Source: Planococcus salinus
GTDB taxonomy: Bacteria; Bacillota; Bacilli; Bacillales_A; Planococcaceae
Length of the DNA: 64,000 nucleotides
Assembly: GCF_003719725.1 (NCBI RefSeq)
Contig: NZ_RIAX01000006.1
Span: forward strand, 62,001-126,000
Direction: 5' to 3'
Each line of letters starts with the position of its first letter. Within the stretch, counting starts at the first letter, position 1. Positions 21,766-31,341 of this stretch are shown one piece after another. Below the pieces are notes generated by a model, which saw nothing but the letters and a program-made list of their open reading frames with translations, searched no databases and had not been told where the DNA came from. The translations under genes were made by a program, and so were the position numbers.

Positions 21766-22387
21766 GTTGGTTCCTCCTGACGTTTGCAATCCATTGCTCC
21801 AATAAATAATGACCGAAATCCCCTGATTTTTCCGGGTGGAACTGCATCCCGGTGATGAGTCCCTTCCCGACTACGCCAGGAACTTCGATGCCGCCGTATT
21901 CAGCGGTTGCCAGCACTTCTTCCTGCTCTGTATTCACCGCTAAAAAAGAATGGACAAAATAGACATGGGTATCGCTTTTCAGGGAGTCAAGCCAATAAGG
22001 CAGCCGTGAAAAATGCAGGCGGTTCCAACCCATATGGGGAATGCGGTGGGCCCCTTTTTCAAAACGGCGGATCTGCCCTTGCAGCAGCCCCAACCCTTTT
22101 GTGGATTTTCCTTCCGAGCTGTCTTCATACAGCAGCTGCATGCCAAGGCAAATACCAAGAAGTGGGATCCCTTTTGAAGGCAGGGACTGGATAAAAGAAG
22201 ACAGCCCTTTACGATTCAGCAGCTCCATGGCATCCGGAAATGCACCGACTCCCGGCAGCAGGATGGCTTCCGCTTCTTCAAGAATCGCGGGATCATCCGA
22301 CATGACTACCGTGCAATCCATTTTCTTCAGCGCCTGTTCAACACTGAACAGATTCCCCATGCCATAATCGATAATTCCAATGATCAT
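21734..22387 (-). CDS. hisH: Imidazole glycerol phosphate synthase glutaminase subunit HisH
   Basis: HisH hydrolyses glutamine and channels ammonia to HisF. The 217-residue class I amidotransferase has the nucleophile Cys in LLGICLGMQLLYE, the oxyanion-side VGAFPDAM, and the His/Glu pair in MQFHPEKSGDFG. The ATG at 22387 overlaps the hisB stop by 4 bases and is preceded by AAAGGGG. The C-terminus extends about a dozen residues past the usual end, giving the overlap with hisA. Confidence 0.96.
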   Translation of the reverse strand: MIIGIIDYGMGNLFSVEQALKKMDCTVVMSDDPAILEEAEAILLPGVGAFPDAMELLNRKGLSSFIQSLPSKGIPLLGICLGMQLLYEDSSEGKSTKGLGLLQGQIRRFEKGAHRIPHMGWNRLHFSRLPYWLDSLKSDTHVYFVHSFLAVNTEQEEVLATAEYGGIEVPGVVGKGLITGMQFHPEKSGDFGHYLLEQWIANVRRNQHEQLSNLSRD

Positions 22388-22971
22388 GTCAACAGCCCCT
22401 TTGTCGACGGAACGCCTTTCACTCTCGGATCGATGCCGGTCGCTTCGTCCAGCGAACGGGCCAGCGCCTTAAAGACCGCTTCGATGATGTGATGGGTATT
22501 GTGTCCGTAGTGAATAATGACATGGACATTCATACGGGATTCCAAAGCGAATTTCCATAAAAATTCTGTCACCAGCTCTGTATCGAAAGTGCCGACTTTG
22601 GCGTTTGGAATATCGCCTCTGAATTCCAGATGCGGCCGGTTTGAGCAATCGATGACCACTTGGGCAAGCGCATCGTCCATCGGCACGAAGGCGTTGCCAT
22701 AGCGGCGGATTCCTTTTTTATCTCCAAGCGCTTCCTTGACTGCTTGTCCAAGGACAATGCCGATATCTTCGGTTGTGTGGTGATCATCAATATGAGTATC
22801 GCCATCTGCCGTAATTTTCCCATCGAACAAACCATGCTTGATGAACAAATCAAGCATATGGTCCATGAACGGGACACCGGTAGTAATGGAAGAGTTGCCT
22901 TCCCCATCCAAAGAAAATTCGACTGCCACTTTTGTTTCGTTCGTATTGCGTTCCAATTGTGCTTTTCTCAT
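22384..22971 (-). CDS. hisB: Imidazoleglycerol-phosphate dehydratase HisB
   Basis: HisB dehydrates imidazole glycerol phosphate to imidazole acetol phosphate using Mn. The 195-residue protein has the two histidine-rich metal motifs, DDHHTTEDIGIVLG and HYGHNTHHIIEAVFKALA. This is the short monofunctional form without a phosphatase domain. The ATG at 22971 ([10 protein letters not shown]) follows AAAGGAG. A start 21 bases earlier is possible but less well placed. It overlaps the hisD stop by 4 bases. Confidence 0.96.
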   Translation of the reverse strand: MRKAQLERNTNETKVAVEFSLDGEGNSSITTGVPFMDHMLDLFIKHGLFDGKITADGDTHIDDHHTTEDIGIVLGQAVKEALGDKKGIRRYGNAFVPMDDALAQVVIDCSNRPHLEFRGDIPNAKVGTFDTELVTEFLWKFALESRMNVHVIIHYGHNTHHIIEAVFKALARSLDEATGIDPRVKGVPSTKGLLT

Positions 22972-24251
22972 CGCTGATTCTCCTTTTTCCATGAACGGGA
23001 TTCAACGGCGCGGGCGTGGCCTTCCAGCCCTTCCAGCCGCGCCAGACGTGCAATTTTCGCTTCGTTTTCACTCCATGCCTGTTCACTGTAATGAATGACG
23101 CTGGTTCGTTTGATGAAATCGTATACCGATAAAGCGCTGGAAAAGCGTGCCGTGCTGTTGGTCGGCAGCACATGATTCGTTCCGGCGAAATAATCGCCGA
23201 CTGGCTCTGAAGAATAACGGCCGATAAAAATAGCCCCGGCATGTACGACTTTCTCAGCAACAGCTTCCGCATCCTCCATCATGATTTCCAAATGTTCAGG
23301 AGCCAATTGATTGGCTGATTTGACCAGCTCATCAACTGTTTCCCCCAGATAAATCACTCCATGATCGGCAATTGCCGCTCGGGCAATGGAGTGTCTCGGC
23401 AAGGTTTCCAGCTGCCGTTCGACCTCTTCCGCTGTCTCCCGCGCCAGTTTTTCACTGACCGTCAATAATACCGCGCTGGCCATTGGATCATGCTCAGCCT
23501 GTGACAATAAATCAGCTGCCACTTCGTCAGCATAGGCTGTGTCATCCGCCAACACAGCGATTTCGCTCGGCCCCGCTATCATGTCGATCGCCACATCCCC
23601 ATTGACTTCCCTTTTGGCCAATGCCACAAAAACATTTCCAGGACCGGTGATCTTGTCGACCGGGGCAATCGATTCCGTTCCGTAGGCAAGTGCCGCGATC
23701 GCTTGCGCACCCCCTACTTTATAAACTTCCTGAATTCCAAGAATATGAGCAGCGGCCAGCACGCCGTCTGATAACCGCCCGTCTTTTTGAGGCGGTGACA
23801 CCAGAACGATCCGCTGTACTCCTGCCACCTGCGCAGGAATGACGTTCATCAGGACGGAAGAAGGGTAAGCCGCCGTTCCACCGGGCACATACAATCCTGC
23901 CGATTCGATGGCCGATACACGTTGAGCAACATAGGAGCCGTTTGAATGCTCCAATTTATAACCTTGCTGCTTCTGGCTTTCATGATAACCACGGATATTT
24001 TCGGCCGCTTCTTTCAAATCTTCCAGCAGCTGCGGATCAAAGTTGGCAACAGCGTCAGCGATTTCCTGTTGCGAGACGCGCAGGTCCTTCAATTCGGCCC
24101 CATCCCATTTTGCGGTGTACTGAAACAACGCTTCGTCGCCCTGCTGCCGAACTTTCCGAATGATTTCCTGGACAGCTTTAAGCTGTTCACCGGTTCCTTC
24201 CGCCACAGTTCTTCGAATGGAAATTCCCTCTGCTAAGCGAGTGATTTTCAT
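22968..24251 (-). CDS. hisD: Histidinol dehydrogenase HisD
   Basis: HisD performs the last two oxidations from histidinol to histidine with Zn and NAD. The 427 residues include [48 protein letters not shown], the zinc-site region [15 protein letters not shown] and the catalytic APEHLEIM. The ATG at 24251 follows AGGTAACGCT and overlaps the hisG stop by 4 bases. Length and motifs are normal. Confidence 0.97.
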   Translation of the reverse strand: MKITRLAEGISIRRTVAEGTGEQLKAVQEIIRKVRQQGDEALFQYTAKWDGAELKDLRVSQQEIADAVANFDPQLLEDLKEAAENIRGYHESQKQQGYKLEHSNGSYVAQRVSAIESAGLYVPGGTAAYPSSVLMNVIPAQVAGVQRIVLVSPPQKDGRLSDGVLAAAHILGIQEVYKVGGAQAIAALAYGTESIAPVDKITGPGNVFVALAKREVNGDVAIDMIAGPSEIAVLADDTAYADEVAADLLSQAEHDPMASAVLLTVSEKLARETAEEVERQLETLPRHSIARAAIADHGVIYLGETVDELVKSANQLAPEHLEIMMEDAEAVAEKVVHAGAIFIGRYSSEPVGDYFAGTNHVLPTNSTARFSSALSVYDFIKRTSVIHYSEQAWSENEAKIARLARLEGLEGHARAVESRSWKKENQR

Positions 24252-24874
24252 AGCGTTACCTGCTTTCTTAACTTTTCCACCAATTCACTGATGCGCTCCT
24301 GTTTTAAACGGTAACTGACCGGATTGGCTATCAGACGGGATGTAATCCCCACAATTTGTTCATATTCCACAAGGCCATTTTCTTTTAAGGTTTTCCCTGT
24401 TGATACGATATCCACAATGCGGTCTGCCAGGCCGATCATCGGGGCCAGTTCAATCGATCCGTTCAATTCAATGATTTCCACCTGTTCCCCTTTGCTGCGA
24501 TAGAAATGAGAAGCCACTTTCGGATACTTTGTGGCGATGCGCGGCGTCATTTCGTTCATCGCAGTATTTGGGAGACCGGCTGTCGCGATGTAGCAGCGGC
24601 TGATGCCAAGGTCAAGCAGTTCATGGACCGATCGTTCGTGCTCCAGCATGACATCTTTCCCCGCAATTCCAACGTCCGCCACACCATGTTCCACATAAAC
24701 CGGCACATCCATCGGTTTTGCCAGGATAAAACGAAATTTCTCATTGGGTGCTTCCACAATCAGCTTCCGGGAATCATCCAATTCTTTCGGCAGATCGTAG
24801 CCGGCTTTCACAAGCAATTCGTAAGCTTCTTCAAAAATACGCCCTTTCGGCATTGCAATCGTCAATTCATCCAT
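24248..24874 (-). CDS. hisG: ATP phosphoribosyltransferase catalytic subunit HisG (short form)
   Basis: HisG makes phosphoribosyl-ATP, the first committed step. At 208 residues it is the short form that lacks the C-terminal regulatory domain and needs HisZ. Visible motifs are [18 protein letters not shown], the PRPP region [18 protein letters not shown] and [16 protein letters not shown] chose the ATG at 24874 ([12 protein letters not shown]), six bases from AAGGTG. A longer frame to 24934 only reads back through hisZ. The hisZ stop begins two bases upstream of the start. Confidence 0.96.
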   Translation of the reverse strand: MDELTIAMPKGRIFEEAYELLVKAGYDLPKELDDSRKLIVEAPNEKFRFILAKPMDVPVYVEHGVADVGIAGKDVMLEHERSVHELLDLGISRCYIATAGLPNTAMNEMTPRIATKYPKVASHFYRSKGEQVEIIELNGSIELAPMIGLADRIVDIVSTGKTLKENGLVEYEQIVGITSRLIANPVSYRLKQERISELVEKLRKQVTL

Positions 24875-24875
24875 T

Positions 24876-26030
24876 TCATGCACCTTCCATTCGTATAACA
24901 GTCGTGAACAAGGCACAGAATTCATCGATGGCATGGACTGCCGGCGCGTATTGGAGCGTTACGCGCTCATTTTCCGAACGCAGCTCCAGTGCTTTATCGT
25001 ATGCCTGTTGCTCATTTTCTTTTCCAAACAATATTAATGTATGCGATTCTTGCAGCTGTTCTTTTTCCATCACTTCCAAGAGGCGGTCGACGCGCAAACC
25101 AAATCCTGTCGCTCCGATTTGGAGGCCGAATTGTTGCATCAATCCATCATAGCGCCCCCCGTTGCCAAGCGGAAAACCACTGCCGGATCCGTAGACCTCA
25201 AAAACCAAGCCGGTGTAATACGTCATATGGCTGCTGAAGGAAAGGTCAAAAATGACCGCTTCGCCAAGACCACTTCTGTTTATGATTTTTTCCAGTTGCT
25301 GCATCTCATTATACAAGTTTTTTTGTTCTTCGTTCACCGGATTAATCCATTGCTGCCAATCTTCCAGCCTCGTGGAGGTAGTCAATGCTTTGAAAGAATC
25401 CAGATCTGCTTCTTTAATCGGCAACGTGTCGGCCAGCCGCTCAAATCCTACGCTGTTTTTTGACACCAACTCAGAACGGACTTTATCAATCTGGTGAGCG
25501 TCCAAACCAAAGTCTTTCAATACCAGTTGCAGCAAACGGGCATGGCCAATTACCATACGCCCCGATTCAATACCCAGCTTTTTCAGGATGGAAGAAGCCA
25601 GTAAAATAACTTCAGCATCGGCATAGAGTGAATCGTCACCGATCAATTCGACACCCATCTGTTCAAATTCTGCCGGGCGGCCACCTTCCCGTTTCTGAGC
25701 CCGGAATACATTGGAATAGTAACCGAGTCTTACCGGCATTTTCTCTTTCAATAACTTGGACGCAGCTACTCGCGCAATAGGCGAAGTCATGTCTGGACGC
25801 AACACCAGCGTTTCCCCCTGGCTGTCCAGAAGTTTGAACAATGCGCTGTCCGGAATCGCTGAGATCTTGCCGATGGTTTCATAATATTCAAGGGTCGGCG
25901 TCTGAAGCAGTTCGTATCCCGTCTGTTCCATCAATGAAATACCTTTTTCTTTGAGTTCGGCCTTTTTTTTGGCTACAGCAGGAAAATCATCCCGCATTCC
26001 CAACGGTTTCTCGAACATCTCTATCGTCAA
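24876..26030 (-). CDS. hisZ: ATP phosphoribosyltransferase regulatory subunit HisZ
   Basis: HisZ is a histidyl-tRNA-synthetase-like paralogue with no aminoacylation activity. It assembles with short HisG and confers histidine feedback inhibition. The 384-residue protein begins [17 protein letters not shown] and has class II synthetase-like motif 2 ([24 protein letters not shown]) and [15 protein letters not shown] start it at the TTG at 26030, eight bases from AGGAAG. A GTG at 26039 directly abuts that site, and an internal ATG at 26009 is the other option. It opens the his operon. Confidence 0.92.
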   Translation of the reverse strand: MTIEMFEKPLGMRDDFPAVAKKKAELKEKGISLMEQTGYELLQTPTLEYYETIGKISAIPDSALFKLLDSQGETLVLRPDMTSPIARVAASKLLKEKMPVRLGYYSNVFRAQKREGGRPAEFEQMGVELIGDDSLYADAEVILLASSILKKLGIESGRMVIGHARLLQLVLKDFGLDAHQIDKVRSELVSKNSVGFERLADTLPIKEADLDSFKALTTSTRLEDWQQWINPVNEEQKNLYNEMQQLEKIINRSGLGEAVIFDLSFSSHMTYYTGLVFEVYGSGSGFPLGNGGRYDGLMQQFGLQIGATGFGLRVDRLLEVMEKEQLQESHTLILFGKENEQQAYDKALELRSENERVTLQYAPAVHAIDEFCALFTTVIRMEGA

Positions 26031-26091
26031 TTTTAACACTTCCTATTTCTGGTTATTTTACTTTATCTCGCTAATGTGGTGAAGTAATTTA

Positions 26092-26121
26092 ATTTTATCG
26101 TATAATTGACTGGTGCGTCAA
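26092..26121 (-). promoter_or_regulatory. Likely SigA promoter of the his operon
   Basis: Minus strand -35 TTGACG (26116-26121), 18-base spacer, -10 TAAAAT (26092-26097), about 62 bases before hisZ. I see no T-box or leader peptide in this short leader. Confidence 0.7.
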
Positions 26122-26131
26122 GGATATGTAT

Positions 26132-26165
26132 GAAAAAATCCCGAAAGCACGCATGCTTTCAGGAT
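26132..26165 (-). terminator. Terminator of the hprK-lgt-yvoD-ppaX-yvoF operon
   Basis: Twelve-base-pair stem ATCCTGAAAGCA/TGCTTTCGGGAT with a four-base loop, followed by TTTTTC on the minus strand. The yvoF stop lies inside the stem. Confidence 0.88.
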
Positions 26166-26671
26166 TCCAGTTGCCGTTCTTTCATTTGTTCGGCTGTATA
26201 AATCAATGCCATCGGATTGCCGCCTACAAAAGCGCCAGGCGGTACATCTTTATGGACAAGTGTGGCAGCAGAGACGATGGCGCCGTCACCAATGGTCACT
26301 CCCGGTAAAATGGTCGAATTGGCTCCGATCATGACACCGTTCCCAATGATGACGTTCCCCAGCCGGTATTCATCAATCAAGTATTCATGAGCAAGAATGG
26401 TCGTGTTATAACCGATTACGGAATTGGTTCCGACTGAGATTTTTTCAGGAAACATGACATCCGGCATGACCATCAAAGCAAACGCCGAATGTTCTCCAAT
26501 TTTCATGCCAAGAAAAGTTCGGTAAAGCCAGTTCTTCATCGGAAGAAATGGTGTATAACGCGCCGTCTGAATAACAGCAAAATTTTTGACCACTTTCCAG
26601 AACGGCACGGTCTTGTAAATATGCCAAAGCGAATTTGCACCAGTGACAAAATGTCGCTCCGTCTTTCTCAT
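26159..26671 (-). CDS. Left-handed beta-helix acyltransferase (YvoF-like)
   Basis: The 170-residue protein belongs to the hexapeptide-repeat acetyltransferase superfamily (maltose/galactoside O-acetyltransferase-like). Isoleucine-patch repeats run from about residue 65 to 150 (for example SVGTNSVIGYNTTILAHEYL, NVIIGNGVMIGANSTILPGV, TIGDGAIVSAATLVHKD), and a probable catalytic His lies in LAHEYLI. The ATG at 26671 follows AAGAAGG and overlaps the ppaX stop by 4 bases. Position and size match B. subtilis yvoF. The acceptor substrate is not known. Confidence 0.88.
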   Translation of the reverse strand: MRKTERHFVTGANSLWHIYKTVPFWKVVKNFAVIQTARYTPFLPMKNWLYRTFLGMKIGEHSAFALMVMPDVMFPEKISVGTNSVIGYNTTILAHEYLIDEYRLGNVIIGNGVMIGANSTILPGVTIGDGAIVSAATLVHKDVPPGAFVGGNPMALIYTAEQMKERQLES

Positions 26672-27321
26672 TTGATGCCTTCTTTCGTCAGTTCAAGCAA
26701 ATCACTGATATGCCGAAGCATAAAATCCGGATTGAACTGCATCAGGTATTCTTCCCCTTTTGCCGCCCACGCAACTCCTGCTGAGCGGATGCCTGCATTA
26801 TGACCGCCTTCAATGTCATGGGAGTTGTCGCCAATCATCAGTGCTTCTTCTTTTAGAGCCCCTAATTGCTCGAGTGCAAGCAGTACAGGTTCAGGATCAG
26901 GTTTCGGATTTGTCACTTCATCAAGACTGACAATCACATCAAAGACCTCAGAAACCCCCATCAGCTCCAATCCGTGCATGATGGTGGCTCTCCTTTTGGT
27001 GGATACAATCGCCATTTTCAGGCCTCGGGCTTTCAATAAGCGCAAAGTTTCCGTCACGCCGTCATATTCCTCCACCAATTCATCGTGCATGGTTTTATTA
27101 TATGAACGGTATTGTTCTATCAGTTCATCGGCACGTTCAGGAGCGATTGACAGGAATGTCTGTTCCAGAGAAGGGCCGATGAAATGCAGCACTTCTTCAC
27201 GGCCGTATTGTCCCGGGAAATGTTCATCCAGCACTGCAAGGAATGTCTGGATGATCAACTCGTTCGTATCGAGCAGCGTCCCATCAAAATCGAATAACAA
27301 TGCATTGATTTCCTGATTCAT
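26668..27321 (-). CDS. ppaX: Pyrophosphatase PpaX (HAD superfamily)
   Basis: PpaX hydrolyses the pyrophosphate released when HprK phosphorolyses P-Ser-HPr. The 217-residue HAD enzyme has motif I LLFDFDGTLLDTNE with the nucleophilic Asp, motif II in IVSTKRRAT, and motif III/IV MIGDNSHDIEGGHNAG. The ATG at 27321 overlaps the yvoD stop by 4 bases. Its presence in the hprK operon is conserved in Bacillus and supports the PpaX assignment over general phosphoglycolate phosphatase. Confidence 0.93.
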   Translation of the reverse strand: MNQEINALLFDFDGTLLDTNELIIQTFLAVLDEHFPGQYGREEVLHFIGPSLEQTFLSIAPERADELIEQYRSYNKTMHDELVEEYDGVTETLRLLKARGLKMAIVSTKRRATIMHGLELMGVSEVFDVIVSLDEVTNPKPDPEPVLLALEQLGALKEEALMIGDNSHDIEGGHNAGIRSAGVAWAAKGEEYLMQFNPDFMLRHISDLLELTKEGIK

Positions 27322-28253
27322 GTTGATACCACTTCCTTCCGATTTTCTTCCGCTTTACGCCAGAGATAGGACACGAAGACCGTCAGCACCAGTGCGGTCA
27401 CGACTCTGATGATCAACAAAGGCCACACCGGGATGCCGAGCGGGATAAATATCAGTGTATCTTCCACGATGGCGTGGCAGGCAACCAGGAAAATAAACAC
27501 CAGCGTAGCGTCTTTTTTGCTGACGCCGTCTTCCTGAACTGCCTGGATCATGACACCTGCCCCCATTGCCAAGCCGAAGATGAGTCCGGATGCGAGCGTT
27601 ACAGAAGCGTTTTTTTGAACGCCAAGCAAACGTGTCAATGGCCCCAATGTGTCTGAAATGCGTTGCAAATACTGTTTGTCTTTTAATATTTGAATCATCA
27701 ACATCAACGGGATGACAATCATGGCCAATTGCAGGATACCGAAAGAAGCTTTTTCCATCCCGATCAAAAAGATACCGAGCCAACTTTCGGGAACGGCAGC
27801 GGCTTCAGGCGCAAAACCGTACTGGGCGATTTCTCCCCCGCCTTTCCAAACCAGATTGATGATGATCGCCGACAAAGCCGCCAAACCGAAACGGACGACC
27901 AGCACCACCCACAGTTTGACGCCCACTTTTAATGCCACACCTGTTTCGATGAAAATATTGTGGGAAAATGACAGCATAACTGCCAGGATGAACACTTCTT
28001 TGACTGTCAATTCCAACGACAGAATACCGCCGATCGCCGCATATAAATTCAAGGCATTTCCAAGTACAAGTGGAATTGCGGCATCTCCACTAAGTCCGAA
28101 AATCCCCATAAACGGCGCTACCAATTTGATGATAAACGGCAGCACCGGTGTATATTGGAGCATTGTCACAATCAATGTGATCGGAAAAATGATTTTTCCT
28201 AAGCTCCAAGTTGTATGAAGGCCGGCTTTCAAGCCGTTTTTTAAAGTCGACAT
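27318..28253 (-). CDS. Nucleoside recognition (Gate) domain membrane protein (YvoD-like)
   Basis: The 311-residue integral membrane protein has about eight to nine hydrophobic segments. Two Gate/nucleoside-recognition half domains are visible: residues about 12-125 (IIFPITLIVTMLQYTPVLPF, then GDAAIPLVLGNALNLYAAIG) and about 170-295 (GLIFGLAMGAGVMIQAVQED). Related Gate proteins include spore SpmA/SpmB-like and nucleoside transport-linked proteins, but the cargo here is unknown. The ATG at 28253 follows GAAGAG. It lies between lgt and ppaX, like B. subtilis yvoD. Confidence 0.85.
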   Translation of the reverse strand: MSTLKNGLKAGLHTTWSLGKIIFPITLIVTMLQYTPVLPFIIKLVAPFMGIFGLSGDAAIPLVLGNALNLYAAIGGILSLELTVKEVFILAVMLSFSHNIFIETGVALKVGVKLWVVLVVRFGLAALSAIIINLVWKGGGEIAQYGFAPEAAAVPESWLGIFLIGMEKASFGILQLAMIVIPLMLMIQILKDKQYLQRISDTLGPLTRLLGVQKNASVTLASGLIFGLAMGAGVMIQAVQEDGVSKKDATLVFIFLVACHAIVEDTLIFIPLGIPVWPLLIIRVVTALVLTVFVSYLWRKAEENRKEVVST

Positions 28254-28267
28254 TTAATCTCTTCTTT

Positions 28268-29080
28268 CTATTTATCTTTATAATGTGGAGGATTCTTCAA
28301 CGAAACACGCCGATAAATGATCAATCCGACCCCCACGATAATCGCCAGCACGGAAACCAATTGTGCCGCACGAAGTTCACCAATTACGTATAAACTGTCC
28401 GTCCGCATTCCCTCTATAAAAAAGCGGCCGATTGAATACCAGATCATATAGAAAAAGAACATTTCCCCACGAACCAGGTTGACGCGCCGAAGAAGGAGCA
28501 GAATGATGATTCCGACAAGGCTCCATAGCGACTCATATAAGAACGTGGGATGATAATAGCTCCCGTCTATGTACATTTGATTGATGATCCACTCCGGAAT
28601 GAATAGGTTTTCAAGAAATGCGCGCGATACTTCACCGCCATGAGCTTCCTGATTGATGAAATTCCCCCATCGCCCGACTGCCTGGCCAATGAGAATACTC
28701 GGAGCCAATATATCAGCAATTTTCAAGAAAGGCGTGTTCCTTCTTTTGGTGAAAATATAAGCGACAATCACCGCGGCAATCAATGCACCATGGATGGCAA
28801 TGCCGCCATTCCATATCTGAATGATCTGCCCGGGATTGTCCTGGTAATGATCCCATTGAAAAATAACGTAATAAATCCTGGCACCGACGATCGATAATGG
28901 AACGGCCCAGATAAGAAGATCTGTTAAAAAATCCGGATGAAGACCCCGTTTCACCATTTCCCGTTGGCCGACCAAAAAAGCGATAACGATTCCCATCGCA
29001 ATGATCACGCCATACCAGCGAACGGAAATCGGCCCGAGCTGGAACGCAACCGGATCAATTGAAGCTACTACTGAATACAT
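28268..29080 (-). CDS. lgt: Prolipoprotein diacylglyceryl transferase Lgt
   Basis: Lgt attaches diacylglycerol to the lipobox cysteine of prolipoproteins at the cytoplasmic membrane. The 270-residue protein has seven or so membrane helices, the signature GRWGNFINQEAHGG, the HPTFLYESLW segment and the catalytic-region EGMRTDSLYV. I chose the ATG at 29080 (MYSVVASIDP), six bases from AAGGTG; the GTG nine bases earlier lies within that binding site. It follows hprK by 19 bases. Confidence 0.97.
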   Translation of the reverse strand: MYSVVASIDPVAFQLGPISVRWYGVIIAMGIVIAFLVGQREMVKRGLHPDFLTDLLIWAVPLSIVGARIYYVIFQWDHYQDNPGQIIQIWNGGIAIHGALIAAVIVAYIFTKRRNTPFLKIADILAPSILIGQAVGRWGNFINQEAHGGEVSRAFLENLFIPEWIINQMYIDGSYYHPTFLYESLWSLVGIIILLLLRRVNLVRGEMFFFYMIWYSIGRFFIEGMRTDSLYVIGELRAAQLVSVLAIIVGVGLIIYRRVSLKNPPHYKDK

Positions 29081-29099
29081 GTACTGCACCTTCCATTCC

Positions 29100-30026
29100 T
29101 TAATTTACATCTTGAGCGATGACGTCATCGAGCCGTTTTGAAAACTCTTCAGCCGCATTGACACCCATCCGCTTTAAGCGGTAATTCATCGCAGCCACTT
29201 CAATGATAACCGATAAGTTTCGACCAGGCCGCACCGGAATGGTCAATTTCGTCAAGTCTGTGTCGATAATTCTCATTTTCTCTTCTTCCAAACCTAAACG
29301 GTCATACGTCTTATCTGCATCCCATAGCTCCAGATCGATGACCAGTGAAATCCTTTTGAATGTACGGACAGCACTTGCCCCGAACAAAGTCATGATATCG
29401 ATAATGCCGACTCCCCGGATCTCCAGCAAGTGTTCGATCAGTTTCGGCGGATGTCCAACAAGCGTATTCTCGCCTTCCTGATGGATTTCCACGCAATCAT
29501 CCGCCACCAGTCGATGGCCTTTTTTCACCAGTTCCAGCGCAGTCTCACTTTTCCCGACGCCGCTTTTCCCAGTAATCAGCACACCAACGCCATAAATATC
29601 AACCAGCACACCATGAACAGCCGTCGTCGGCGCAAGCTTGCTTTCCAAATAATTGGTCAACAAACTGGAGAAACGTGTGGTTGTCATCTTCGTGCTCAAG
29701 ACAGGCACATGATTTTCACTTGATGCCTCAATCAATTCGACGGGCACTTCCACATCGTGTGAAACGATGATTGCCGGCGTATCGTCCGTGCATAATTTCA
29801 TCATCCGGTCTCTTCGTTCCCCTGCCTTCAGCATGGCAAAAAAAGATAACTCGGTCTTGCCCAATAGCTGCACGCGGTTTGCCGGATAGTGTGTGAAATA
29901 ACCCGCCATTTCAAGACCCGGTCTTGAGATATCACTGGTTGGAATATGACGGCCAATTCCTTCCTGGCCGCTGATTAATTTTAGATCGAACATTTCCATC
30001 ACTTGTTTTGTCGTAACTTGTCCCAT
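29100..30026 (-). CDS. hprK: HPr kinase/phosphorylase
   Basis: HprK phosphorylates Ser46 of HPr and Crh using ATP or PPi and reverses this by phosphorolysis, setting carbon catabolite repression. The 308-residue protein has an N-terminal receiver-like domain (1-130) and a catalytic domain with conserved His139, the Walker A-type GKSGVGKS at about 153-160, VADDCVEI, and the HprK signature [15 protein letters not shown]. The ATG at 30026 opens the hprK-lgt-yvoD-ppaX-yvoF operon. Crh, one of its targets, is at 12898-13152. Confidence 0.97.
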   Translation of the reverse strand: MGQVTTKQVMEMFDLKLISGQEGIGRHIPTSDISRPGLEMAGYFTHYPANRVQLLGKTELSFFAMLKAGERRDRMMKLCTDDTPAIIVSHDVEVPVELIEASSENHVPVLSTKMTTTRFSSLLTNYLESKLAPTTAVHGVLVDIYGVGVLITGKSGVGKSETALELVKKGHRLVADDCVEIHQEGENTLVGHPPKLIEHLLEIRGVGIIDIMTLFGASAVRTFKRISLVIDLELWDADKTYDRLGLEEEKMRIIDTDLTKLTIPVRPGRNLSVIIEVAAMNYRLKRMGVNAAEEFSKRLDDVIAQDVN

Positions 30027-30198
30027 TTTCTCGCCTCATTTCTTCCCTCTGCAGGAATACCCGAATTTTCCCAAAGTTCTTTTTAGTCCGTGAAACGGTT
30101 TGCTCCTATTTTAACATGGAAAATCGGAATTTGAAGGTTTTCATGTCGCCTTTCGGTCCACTTCTTACTATATGGACAATAAAGGAGGGATTTTCCCA

Positions 30199-30747
30199 TT
30201 GAAAATTGTAATTGATGCCGGGCACGGTCCGGAAACAGCCGGCAAACGATCACCGGACGGCAAGTTGAAGGAATTCCACTTCACTTCACGTGTCGCTGAA
30301 GAAGTGAAAAAACAACTGGCTTTCAGCGGCCATACGGTCATCTTCAGCCACCAGGCAAGAATGGATGTTCCATTGCATGAAAGAACCCGATTGGCAAACC
30401 GCCTGAAAGCCGATCTGTTTGTGTCGATCCACGCCAATGCTTACGGCACTTCCTTCAACTCAGTCAATGGCATTGAAACCTTTACTTATACGAAGCCGCA
30501 AGCAGCGACAAAAAAGGTGGCAGGTTTCATCCACTCCTCGCTGCTGCTGGCAACCGGCCGGCAAGACCGTGGTGTAAAACAAGCCAACTTCGCTGTACTC
30601 CGTGATACGGTTATGCCGGCTGTCCTTGTCGAATGCGGTTTTATGACCCACCGGCAGGAATCAGAGCTGTTGAAGTCCGCGGCTTATCAAAAAAGGTGCG
30701 CCAAAGCCATCGCTTTTGGCGTCAACTGTTATGACCCATACACATAA
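30199..30747 (+). CDS. N-acetylmuramoyl-L-alanine amidase, Amidase_3 family
   Basis: A zinc amidase that cleaves the bond between MurNAc and the stem peptide. The 182 residues are just the catalytic domain: zinc His in VIDAGHGPET, the next ligand region, SIHAN, and the catalytic Glu in AVLVECGFMTH. There is no signal peptide and no cell-wall-binding domain, which is unusual for a housekeeping CwlD/CwlC-type enzyme and more like a lysin catalytic domain. I chose the TTG at 30199 (MKIVIDAGHG), nine bases from GGAGGG. The ATG at 30172 lies upstream of that site. It is monocistronic with its own terminator. Confidence 0.88.
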   Translation: MKIVIDAGHGPETAGKRSPDGKLKEFHFTSRVAEEVKKQLAFSGHTVIFSHQARMDVPLHERTRLANRLKADLFVSIHANAYGTSFNSVNGIETFTYTKPQAATKKVAGFIHSSLLLATGRQDRGVKQANFAVLRDTVMPAVLVECGFMTHRQESELLKSAAYQKRCAKAIAFGVNCYDPYT

Positions 30748-30750
30748 AAG

Positions 30751-30785
30751 ACCGCTGCAGTGAAATCCACTGCAGCGGTTTTTAT
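30751..30785 (+). terminator. Terminator of the amidase gene
   Basis: Twelve-base-pair stem ACCGCTGCAGTG/CACTGCAGCGGT followed by TTTTTATT. Confidence 0.92.
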
Positions 30786-30867
30786 TCTCCCTGATTTCTT
30801 AAAGGTTCTGCTATACTGAAGTTACAAAATTCCGGCACAGATTGAACCCCTAAAAGGAGGAATCAGT

Positions 30868-31290
30868 ATGTACGAACAAAAAACCAAGGAAAACGATGCG
30901 GATGTAACCGAGTTTCTCGAAAGCGTCGATCATCCGAAAAAACGGCAGGATGCTTACAGACTCCTGACAATCTTTGAAGAAGCAAGCGGCTATCCACCAA
31001 AAATGTGGGGCGGAAGCATCATCGGCTTTGGTTCTTATCATTACGTCTATGAGTCAGGCCATGAAGGGGACGCACCGCTCGTCGGTTTTTCTCCACGCAA
31101 AGCGAAAATCAGCCTGTATTTCGCGACAGGCGATGCAGACCGTGAAAACCTGCTTGCGAAATTCGGCAAACACACCACAGGCAAAGCTTGTGTTTATATC
31201 AACAAAGTGGAAGACATCGACGTGGAAGTATTAAAAGAACTGATCCGACAGTCCATCACGTTTTTGCAGGATCGTTATCCACAGCCATAA
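30868..31290 (+). CDS. DUF1801 (YdhG-like) protein
   Basis: The 140-residue soluble protein belongs to the DUF1801/YdhG_co family, whose fold resembles a small substrate-binding alpha/beta unit. Its specific role is unknown. Family features include the central PPKMWGGSIIGFGSYHYVYE, GFSPRKAKISLYF and the C-terminal KACVYINKVEDIDVEVLKEL. The ATG at 30868 follows AAAAGGAGG. It is a stand-alone gene with a terminator, between the amidase and the convergent M20 peptidase. Confidence 0.85.
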   Translation: MYEQKTKENDADVTEFLESVDHPKKRQDAYRLLTIFEEASGYPPKMWGGSIIGFGSYHYVYESGHEGDAPLVGFSPRKAKISLYFATGDADRENLLAKFGKHTTGKACVYINKVEDIDVEVLKELIRQSITFLQDRYPQP

Positions 31291-31302
31291 GCCGTAAATT
31301 CG

Positions 31303-31337
31303 AAGGCCGAAAAGCGCAATCCGCTTTTCGGCCTTTC
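31303..31337 (+). terminator. Terminator between the DUF1801 gene and the M20 peptidase gene
   Basis: Fourteen-base-pair stem AAGGCCGAAAAGCG/CGCTTTTCGGCCTT. The plus side continues TCTTCATTATTTTTT, so it mainly ends the DUF1801 transcript. It may also stop the convergent one. Confidence 0.8.
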
Positions 31338-31341
31338 TTCA

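Noticed and set aside
26041-26120. T-box riboswitch upstream of the his operon
   Set aside because: The leader is only about 60 bases, with no specifier stem, T-box sequence or terminator/antiterminator pair.
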